From contig JADJYX010000004.1 in assembly GCA_016719535.1 (NCBI GenBank), forward strand, positions 48,875 to 112,874: DNA of 64,000 nucleotides. Reading direction: 5' to 3'. Of this stretch, positions 27,269-33,086 are shown piece by piece; position 1 is the first letter of the stretch, and every line of letters begins with the position of its first letter. The position numbers were made by a program, and so were the translations under genes. The notes beneath the pieces are model-generated. The model had not been told where the DNA came from. It worked only from the letters and a program-made list of their open reading frames with translations, and did no database searches. The stretch is from Rubrivivax sp. Its GTDB lineage: Bacteria > Pseudomonadota > Gammaproteobacteria > Burkholderiales > Burkholderiaceae_C.

Positions 27269-27467
27269 GGTCGGTCTCGGTGTGGGCTATCGAAACCGGT
27301 ACTCCTGCCAGGAGGCCCAGCGTGATGAAGCGTTGCTCCCCGTATTCGAAGCGATCATCCTCGTCGCTGAAGGTGAGGCCTTCAAGAACGCGAGCCGCGT
27401 CTACGAAGTACAGGCCATGCTCCTTGAGGTTGATGGCGCGCCTGCGCTCGGATCATGAGAAACGCAT
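27192..27467 (-). pseudogene. brnT: BrnT toxin gene with in-frame TGA at codon 5
   Basis: From ATG 27467 the minus strand reads MRFS, then TGA at 27455-27453, then SERRRAINLKEHGLYFVDAA onward through RFEYGEQRFITLGLLAGVPV and IRVISFRKATSREARL to a stop at 27192. BrnT proteins normally have a tryptophan at that position (F-x-W-D-x-x-K), so TGG to TGA is the simplest explanation. The remaining 87 codons are intact and in frame. No later ATG exists in the N-terminal part, so active toxin is unlikely unless the stop is read through. Confidence 0.8.
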
Positions 27468-27487
27468 CTATGCATTGTAGCTACAGA

Positions 27488-27644
27488 GTGCGGATGCGCA
27501 GTTCGACTTTCTGGCGGTCTTCCCGTGCGGCCTCATCGGGTCATGATGCTCCACTCGTTCGTCAAGAAGACCCGGAAGACGCCGCCGAAGACGCTCGAAC
27601 TCGCGCGCAAGCGCATGACGGAGGTCAAGCATGCGAACCCATGA
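27488..27644 (+). pseudogene. HigB-type toxin remnant (C-terminal part only)
   Basis: From 27543 the frame reads MMLHSFVKKTRKTPPKTLEL and ends ARKRMTEVKHANP. This matches the conserved C-terminal end of phage-derived Gp49/HigB toxins (LLHGFVKKTxKTP...LAxxR). The expected preceding 60-70 residues are missing, and upstream bases fit only in shifting frames. The 33-codon remainder lacks most of the fold, so it should be inactive. It overlaps the start of the antitoxin gene by 14 bases as in intact higBA. Confidence 0.7.
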
Positions 27645-27918
27645 CGATGTCGTCGCCAGGCTGATGCGCCGTCCTGCCGTACGCCAGGAAGTCGAGCGCA
27701 TCGAGCGTGACCAAGGCGCGCTGCTGGACATCCTGCTGAAGGCGCGCCACGTGGCGGGGCTGTCGCAAGCGCAGGTGGCCGAGCGCATGGGTACGCAGGC
27801 CCCGGCGGTGGCCCGCCTCGAGCGCGCACTGGCGACCGGGCGGCATTCGCCTTCCCTGGCCACACTGCACAGATACGCGCAGGCCTGTGGCAAGACGCTC
27901 TCGGTCAACCTTTCGTAG
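27631..27918 (+). CDS. HigA-type XRE antitoxin
   Basis: The 95-residue protein is helical up front (MRTHDDVVARLMRRPAVRQEV). It has a helix-turn-helix (AGLSQAQVAERMGTQAPAVARLERAL) and the SLATLHRYAQACGKTLSVNL tail typical of HigA/XRE antitoxins of Gp49 toxins. The toxin in front is truncated, making this an orphan antitoxin that may still bind DNA or protect against related toxins. Confidence 0.85.
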   Translation: MRTHDDVVARLMRRPAVRQEVERIERDQGALLDILLKARHVAGLSQAQVAERMGTQAPAVARLERALATGRHSPSLATLHRYAQACGKTLSVNLS

Positions 27919-27945
27919 TGCGCAACGCGATACGGCAAGCCGTAG

Positions 27946-28059
27946 CGCGAGCCGCGCCGACGCACGCTGGAACACGTGGTGACCGAACTCTGTCTGCAAG
28001 GCGGCGATGTCACCATGGCCCGCTGCTGGTGCGGCCTGCGCTCGATGACGCCTGACGGC
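27946..28059 (+). pseudogene. Fragment of a second dadA gene (38 codons)
   Basis: The fragment translates as REPRRRTLEHVVTELCLQGG plus DVTMARCWCGLRSMTPDG. It is collinear with codons 325-362 of the intact dadA at 24923-26197: 29 of 38 residues identical, and by my count 16 of 114 bases different. It has no flanking dadA sequence on either side. The divergence means it is not a recent copy of the neighbouring gene. Confidence 0.8.
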
Positions 28060-28501
28060 CGCCGGCCGATGCCGGCCGGCCCCCGCATGCGCAGCCGATC
28101 GTGAAGACATCACGAACCGGCCCAGAACTGCCGCGGCAGTTGTAAGCGCATCGGGTTGTCCCGCCCCGGATCCGAGGGGGCCCCGCGCTCGGCGCGCCAC
28201 CTACGATGGCTGCAAGAACAAGGGCGAGCGGCGGTCTGCGCGAAGCAGCCGCACCGACCCGCGTCGATCGCATCAGGGATCCACGTGAATGAAGCCGCAC
28301 GCAGGGGCATGGCGCCTGCGGCCGAGGTGTCGATATGCAGAGGGCTGGGGGTGGCGCCGTTGAGGGCGGGCCGGTGCAACAACGTGGTGCTGGCGCGACG
28401 CCGAGAGCCGCCAAACCGCATCCGGGCCACCGGCCGCTGCCGCAACAAGTGTGTCTGCCTGTAGCCGCCTCGGTTTTCGGCTCTCGCGGCTCGATACGAT
28501 G
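28060..28501. other. 442-bp stretch without a supported gene
   Basis: Between the dadA fragment and the riboswitch I see no convincing coding sequence. A 102-codon plus-strand frame here has no family features and an odd Cys/Arg-rich end. The stretch probably holds the promoter for the riboswitch transcript. A possible -10 (TACGAT at 28495-28500) lies just before the aptamer with TTTTCG as a loose -35. Confidence 0.5.
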
Positions 28502-28601
28502 GCGCCACTGTCAAAGGCAAACCCCGTGAAAGCGGGGGACGCAAAGTCAACGGTCTAAAGAGCTTTCCAGGCTCCACGACGGCAGGACTGCCAGTCAGCG
28601 C
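28502..28601 (+). ncRNA. Cyclic di-GMP-I (GEMM-I) riboswitch aptamer
   Basis: The conserved core of the GEMM-I aptamer is present in order. AAAGGCAAACC (28513-28523) is followed by a short P2 hairpin with a GAAA tetraloop (28528-28531), GGGACGCAAAG (28537-28547) and CGGTCTAAAG (28551-28560). The P3 receptor arm GGCAGGACTGCC (28581-28592) follows. A closing P1 helix pairs ACTG (28507-28510) with CAGT (28592-28595), and GCGC outside it. The G at 28516, equivalent to G20 of the Vibrio Vc2 riboswitch, predicts c-di-GMP rather than cGAMP binding. It lies 97 bp before the secreted protease gene, in the same orientation. Confidence 0.85.
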
Positions 28602-28642
28602 GATGCACCGCAGGGGTTCAAAGGCTCTTGCCGCGGTGGATC
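28602..28642 (+). promoter_or_regulatory. Stem-loop between aptamer and protease start (possible expression platform)
   Basis: GATGCACCGC (28602-28611) pairs with GCGGTGGATC (28633-28642) except for one G-G mismatch, leaving a 21-base loop. It begins directly after the aptamer P1 strand, so folding of P1 could compete with it. No U run follows, so simple intrinsic termination is unlikely. Control through translation or Rho is possible. Confidence 0.4.
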
Positions 28643-28697
28643 GTGAGGCCTCGCGGTTCGGTCGGTGTGCAGCCCCTTCCACGAACACGAGGCGATC

Positions 28698-30497
28698 ATG
28701 ATGCACACGAAAAACTCGCGCACGACCCCGGCGGTCAACACCCACCGTATGTCGGGTCTGGCCCTGGCGGCGGCGCTGGCGCTGCTGGGTGCGGGGCCGG
28801 CTGCGGCGCAGGCTGCGGGTGCCGCGCAGGCTGAATATGCACAAGGCCGCATCCTGGTCATGCCCCGGGCCGGCCTGCCCGACGCCGCGCTGGCGCGCAT
28901 CCTCAACGACAACGGCAAGGGCAAGGGCCGCCGTGTCGGCAAGAGCAACCTGCACATCGTCGACCTGCCGCCGGGTCTTGAAAAGCAGTCGATCGAGAAG
29001 CTGGCTCGCCACCCGCACATCGAGTTTGCCGAACTCGACATGCGCGTGCCCGAGTCCCTCGCGGCCAACGACCCCTATGTGGGCAGCCAGTGGCATCTGC
29101 CGAAGATCGGTGCAAGCCAGGCCTGGGATGTGGCCCAGGGCAGCGGCGTCACCATCGCCATCCTCGATTCCGGCATCGATACCAAACACCCGGACTTCTC
29201 GGGCCGGCTGGTACCGGGCTACAACTTCGTCGACAAGAACACCAACATCGAGGACGTGCGCAGCCACGGCACCAAGGTGGCCGGTGCCGCTGCGGCCACG
29301 CTGAACAACGCGCTCGGCGTGGCGTCGGTGGCGGGGCAGGCGAAGATCATGCCGGTCCGCATCTCCGACAGCACCGGCTACACCTACTGGAGCAACATGG
29401 CGGCGGGCCTGACCTGGGCCGCCGACAACGGCGCGCGCATCGCCAACATGAGCTTCAACGGCGTGGCCGGCAGCTCGTCGGTGCTGAGTGCCGCCAAATA
29501 CATGAAGGACCGGGGTGGCCTCTCGTTCGTGAGCGCCGGCAACGACAACAAGGACCCGGGCTATGCCAATACCGACGTGATGATCATCGTGTCGGCCACC
29601 GACAGCAACGACGCCAAGTCCAGCTTCTCGAATTTCGGTGACCATGTCCACCTGTCGGCACCGGGCTCGGGCATCTACAGCACCACCTGGGGCCAGACCT
29701 ATGCGTCGGTGTCGGGTACCTCGTTCTCGGCACCGGTCGCCGCCGCGGTGGCTGCGCTGGTGATGTCGGCCAACCCCAAGCTGACCAATACCCAGGTCGA
29801 GCAAATCCTGTTCAAGACCGCGGTCGACCTGGGCGCCGCCGGGCGCGACATCTATTTCGGCTACGGCCGTGTGGACGCGGCCAAGGCCGTGGCGATGGCC
29901 TTGTCGACGGTATCGACGGCCGACACCACGGCGCCGACGGTGTCCGTCAGCAACCCGCTGGCTTCCAGCACCGTGAGCGGGCTGGTGCCCGTCAATGCCA
30001 ATGCCTCGGACAACGTGGGCGTCACCAAGGTCGAACTGCGGGTCAACGGTCAGTTGGTCGCCACCGACTCCGCCTCGCCGTTCGCCTTCAGCTGGGATTC
30101 CACCGCCGTCGCCAACGGCATGGCCAGCGTGGTGGCGACCGCGTACGACGCGGCGGGCAACTCGACCACGTCGAGCACGGTCTCGGTCAACGTGGCCAAC
30201 GCGACCGTCACCTCGACCGACTCGACGCCGCCGGTGGTGAAGATCACGAACCCGCTCAATGGCACCAAGGTGAGCGGCAACGTGAAGGTCATGGTCTCGG
30301 CCAGCGACAACGCCGGCACGAGCGGGATTCGGCAGGTGCTGTACATGAACGGAAAGAGCGTGGCCACGTCCAACGGGGGAACGCTCAACTTCGGCTGGAA
30401 CGCGAGCAAGGCCGCAGTCGGAAGTTATACGTTCAAGGCCGTCGCCACCGATGCGGCCGGCAATGCGTCGTCGACCTCCGTGACCGTCACGCGCTGA
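28698..30497 (+). CDS. Secreted S8 (subtilisin-like) serine protease with two Ig-like domains
   Basis: The 599-residue extracellular protease has a long signal region (to about residue 38, ending GAGPAAAQA) and a subtilase propeptide (about 45-115). The S8 catalytic domain (about 125-405) has the triad Asp157 (AILDSGID), His190 (RSHGTKVAG) and Ser342 (SGTSFSAP). Two bacterial Ig-like domains (about 411-505 and 515-599) start TAPTVSVSNPLASSTVSG and TPPVVKITNPLNGTKVSG. Two ATGs at 28698 and 28701 share a GAGG Shine-Dalgarno. Upstream lies a c-di-GMP riboswitch, so its level should follow the motile/sessile switch. The substrate is unknown; adhesins or matrix proteins are likely candidates by analogy. 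Confidence 0.93.
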   Translation: MMHTKNSRTTPAVNTHRMSGLALAAALALLGAGPAAAQAAGAAQAEYAQGRILVMPRAGLPDAALARILNDNGKGKGRRVGKSNLHIVDLPPGLEKQSIEKLARHPHIEFAELDMRVPESLAANDPYVGSQWHLPKIGASQAWDVAQGSGVTIAILDSGIDTKHPDFSGRLVPGYNFVDKNTNIEDVRSHGTKVAGAAAATLNNALGVASVAGQAKIMPVRISDSTGYTYWSNMAAGLTWAADNGARIANMSFNGVAGSSSVLSAAKYMKDRGGLSFVSAGNDNKDPGYANTDVMIIVSATDSNDAKSSFSNFGDHVHLSAPGSGIYSTTWGQTYASVSGTSFSAPVAAAVAALVMSANPKLTNTQVEQILFKTAVDLGAAGRDIYFGYGRVDAAKAVAMALSTVSTADTTAPTVSVSNPLASSTVSGLVPVNANASDNVGVTKVELRVNGQLVATDSASPFAFSWDSTAVANGMASVVATAYDAAGNSTTSSTVSVNVANATVTSTDSTPPVVKITNPLNGTKVSGNVKVMVSASDNAGTSGIRQVLYMNGKSVATSNGGTLNFGWNASKAAVGSYTFKAVATDAAGNASSTSVTVTR

Positions 30498-30522
30498 CGA
30501 CAGACCACGGTCCCACCCTCGG

Positions 30523-30550
30523 CGAGCGGCTTCGGCCGCTCGTTGTCGTT
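30523..30550 (+). terminator. Hairpin terminator after the protease gene
   Basis: CGAGCGGC (30523-30530) and GCCGCTCG (30535-30542) form a perfect 8-bp stem capped by the stable TTCG tetraloop. It is followed by TTGTCGTT, a weak U-rich tail. Partial read-through into the next gene is plausible. Confidence 0.6.
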
Positions 30551-30587
30551 GCGGCTATCGTTCGCGCGTCGATCGAGGACCGAAGCG

Positions 30588-31889
30588 ATGCGCATGAAAT
30601 GGGTGGCGGGTGGCGCGGGAGCCACTGCACTGCTGGTGGCGGCTGCCTGGCTGGCCTACGACTATCCGTTGCGGCCCTCCCGCGTCGAGCCGCAGGCCCT
30701 GGCGCGTTTCTACGCCGCGCAGCCCGCACGCCCGGCAACGCCGGTGGCGGCGGCGGACATCGACCGCGGCATTGCCCTGGCGGTCGACTACATCCTGCGG
30801 GCGCAACGGGCCGACGGGTCGTTTGTCTATCTGGTGAATACCGACCCGGCGGTGCCGGTGCCGCCGGGCTACAACCTGCTCCGGCACGCAGGCGCCATCT
30901 ACGCCCTGGGCATGGCGCACGCCTGGCGGCCGGATCCGCGCATCGAACGAACCATGGCGGCGGCGCTGGACTTCATGCGCCGTTGCTGCCTGCAAGCGGT
31001 ACGGGACGGTGAAGGCATGGGCATCACCGAGCCACCGGCCGTGGTGCCGGATGCCGGGCCCCTGTCTTACAAGCTGGGAGGTGCGGGACTCGGTCTGGTG
31101 GCGATGGCGAGCCTGGCGCGTTCGAGCCCGGGCGCACCGCCCGTGGAAGAAATGCAGGGGCTGGCCCGCTTTGGCCATCACATGATGCGCTGGAACGGCG
31201 AGTTCCATGCGCGCCACGTGCCGAGCGCGGGCGGACGCATCGAGCCCGGCCAGGCGCTGTTCTATCCCGGCGAGATGGTGCTGGGATGGCTGATGCTGCA
31301 CGAACGGCAGCCGTCACCGGAACTGATCGAGTGGTCGGTTCGCGCCCTGTCTCTGCTGGCGCGGCGGCGCGCCGCGGCTGGTGAGGCCCCGGCCGACCAC
31401 TGGGCGCTGCTGGCCACGGCGCGGCTGTTTGCCATTGCGGATCGCGAGCGGCTGGACATCCCCCGCCAGCGCCTGCTCGACCATGCACTGCAGATCTGCC
31501 ACACCATGCTCGAAGACGCGGCGGGCGAACCAGCAGTTCCGTCAGCGGCCGGTTCGCTGGTGTTGAGAGGTTGGGGCGAAGTGACCGCCACTTCGACGGT
31601 GCTGGAAGGTCTGCTGGCCGCGCTTGCTGTCCTGCCGAGTGGTCACCCCATGGTGCCGCACGTGATTGCGGCTGTGCACCGCGGCATGGCCTTCGTGCTG
31701 CGGGCGCAATGGCCCAATGGCCAGCATGCCGGGGGCATCCCCATGGCCATCGAACGCCTTGCCGGCGACGGGCGGCCGGAGACGGTGCGCTTCAATGCCA
31801 ATGCCACCGAGATCCGCATCGACTATGTGCAGCACGCGCTGAGTGCGTTGTTGCAGTATCGACAACTTGGGCTGGCTGCGTCGCGCTGA
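30588..31889 (+). CDS. Membrane-anchored protein of likely alpha/alpha-toroid fold, function unknown
   Basis: The 433-residue protein has an N-terminal membrane anchor (about 4-24) and a periplasmic body of repeated helix pairs. Features include IALAVDYILRAQRADGSFVY, a sugar-enzyme-like or terpene-cyclase-like toroid motif, GAIYALGMAHAW, GGAGLGLVAMASLAR and HRGMAFVLRAQWPNGQHAGG, which echoes the first motif near the C terminus. No known family is recalled; toroids often act on polysaccharides or isoprenoids. It is 90 bp after the protease, with a hairpin between. Start at ATG 30588 (a second lies at 30594), preceded by GAGG. Confidence 0.7.
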   Translation: MRMKWVAGGAGATALLVAAAWLAYDYPLRPSRVEPQALARFYAAQPARPATPVAAADIDRGIALAVDYILRAQRADGSFVYLVNTDPAVPVPPGYNLLRHAGAIYALGMAHAWRPDPRIERTMAAALDFMRRCCLQAVRDGEGMGITEPPAVVPDAGPLSYKLGGAGLGLVAMASLARSSPGAPPVEEMQGLARFGHHMMRWNGEFHARHVPSAGGRIEPGQALFYPGEMVLGWLMLHERQPSPELIEWSVRALSLLARRRAAAGEAPADHWALLATARLFAIADRERLDIPRQRLLDHALQICHTMLEDAAGEPAVPSAAGSLVLRGWGEVTATSTVLEGLLAALAVLPSGHPMVPHVIAAVHRGMAFVLRAQWPNGQHAGGIPMAIERLAGDGRPETVRFNANATEIRIDYVQHALSALLQYRQLGLAASR

Positions 31890-31927
31890 CCGCCTGCGCC
31901 CCTTGGTGCCGCCGCCCACTAAACGCA

Positions 31928-31950
31928 AAAGCCCGCCTCAGGCGGGCTTT
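31928..31950. terminator. Bidirectional intrinsic terminator
   Basis: The perfect 10-bp stem AAAGCCCGCC / GGCGGGCTTT encloses a TCA loop, located between two converging genes. On the minus strand the stem runs on into TTTTGCGTTT. It therefore fits best as the terminator of the PEP-CTERM gene while also stopping the toroid gene. Confidence 0.8.
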
Positions 31951-31989
31951 GCCTCAAGGGCCGGAGCGGACCCCGACCCTGTCGCTCGA

Positions 31990-32785
31990 TCACGATGCCT
32001 TGCGGCGACGGCGCGTCAGGCCCAGACCGCCCAGCGCCAGACCCATCAACGCCAGGGTAGCCGGCTCGGGGACATCGGTGTCATCGTCGCTGCCGCCGCC
32101 GCCTTCCCGCACGAACAAGCTCATGTGGGACAGATCGCGAAAGGCGTTCCCATTCTTATTAGCAATCTTGACCGAGAAGGTACCGGTGTTGTCCTCTTCC
32201 ACCAGCACATCGTCGAACAGATAGGCGGCCCAACCGCCCGTGTCGTTCGCTTGCTTCCCTCCCGCCTTCAGCGTGACGATGAAGTCCAACTCGACCGGGA
32301 ATGTCGTGTCTGCTGCGCCTGTCACCGTGAGCGTCCAGTTGCCCGTCGAGCCGGCATCAGGAGAGAGAGAAGCTAAGCCCATTGAACGATGCCGTGTCGC
32401 TACCACCGCCTCCCGCGTCTCGCTTGGCCACGAATGTCCAATCTGACTGACCAAAGAGACCTCCGGCCGTGGTGTTCATCACAGAGGCCTTTCCTCCGTT
32501 CAAATCGCCAGGGTTCCCAATATCCTGACCGGCAACGATTCCGTAGCAGTTGGTTGCGTTCTGCAGTACGTTCTCAGTTCCGTTGAAGTACGAATCGTTC
32601 GTGAATTTCACATCGGACACGGCAAGCCCGTTGAGGGCATCGACTTGATTGGCGGGAAGCTGGGTACCGGGCACTGCCTGGACCGTCGCGGCAGTCTGAT
32701 TGCAGTAACCCACCGCCTGCGCCTGCCCCACCGCGCCCAGCACCAAGCCAATTGCCACCACCAACCGCGTCATCTGTGTCTTCAT
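31990..32785 (-). pseudogene. PEP-CTERM sorting-domain protein, frame broken at a TC repeat
   Basis: The first frame (from ATG 32785) gives a signal peptide (MKTQMTRLVVAIGLVLGAVG...AQA) and about 125 residues of secreted domain, ending FNGLSFSLS at a stop at 32357. The second frame continues PDAGSTGNWTLTVTGAADTT and ends with the sorting signal VPEPATLALMGLALGGLG plus TRRRRK. The switch lies at a (TC)5 tract (32361-32370, minus strand), and one extra TC unit would restore one reading frame of about 264 residues. PEP-CTERM proteins are exported and processed by an exosortase, which is not in this window. A sigma-54 promoter lies upstream and prsT is divergent. Confidence 0.82.
32361..32370 (-). 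repeat. (TC)5 dinucleotide tract at the frame switch of the PEP-CTERM gene
   Basis: On the plus strand this is GAGAGAGAGA. It falls exactly where the two reading frames of the PEP-CTERM gene meet. Gain of one dinucleotide, or loss of one base, joins them. It is short for a classic contingency repeat. Confidence 0.75.
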
Positions 32786-32830
32786 GGTCTGTCTCACGTG
32801 ACCCCCCGTGTATGAGAATGCAACCGACTA

Positions 32831-32847
32831 TGCAATCAGCGTGCCAG
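32831..32847 (-). promoter_or_regulatory. Sigma-54 (RpoN) -24/-12 promoter of the PEP-CTERM gene
   Basis: The minus strand reads CTGGCACGCTGATTGCA, a full match to the consensus YTGGCACG-N4-TTGCW. It ends 45 bp before the ATG at 32785, which leaves room for a short leader. In PEP-CTERM/exosortase organisms such genes are known to depend on RpoN with the PrsK/PrsR pair; those regulators are not in this window. Confidence 0.85.
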
Positions 32848-33086
32848 TGTACCTTCGGGCTTGTTACGGAAGGCACTTGCTTCGCAGGGGTTGCACTGCT
32901 GCATGTCGGGGTCGATCGAAGTGTCAAAAATCCCGACAGCACCCGCTCGGTTCTTCCACCTGGACGCGGTGTCCGGCGGGCTTGAGCCGCGGCCCTGGCC
33001 ACACCATACTGTGAAATGGACCGCCAGGTCCTGGCCTGCGCACCGGCGACGCCTGCCAGCCGGCAGGTTCACACGAAGGGAAGGAC

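Noticed and set aside
27072..27458. 128-codon plus-strand frame opposite brnA/brnT
   Set aside because: The minus strand carries recognisable BrnT/BrnA sequence; the plus frame is its shadow.
28156..28464. 102-codon plus-strand frame upstream of the riboswitch
   Set aside because: Arg/Cys-rich low-conservation composition, no Shine-Dalgarno and no family signs; likely non-coding.
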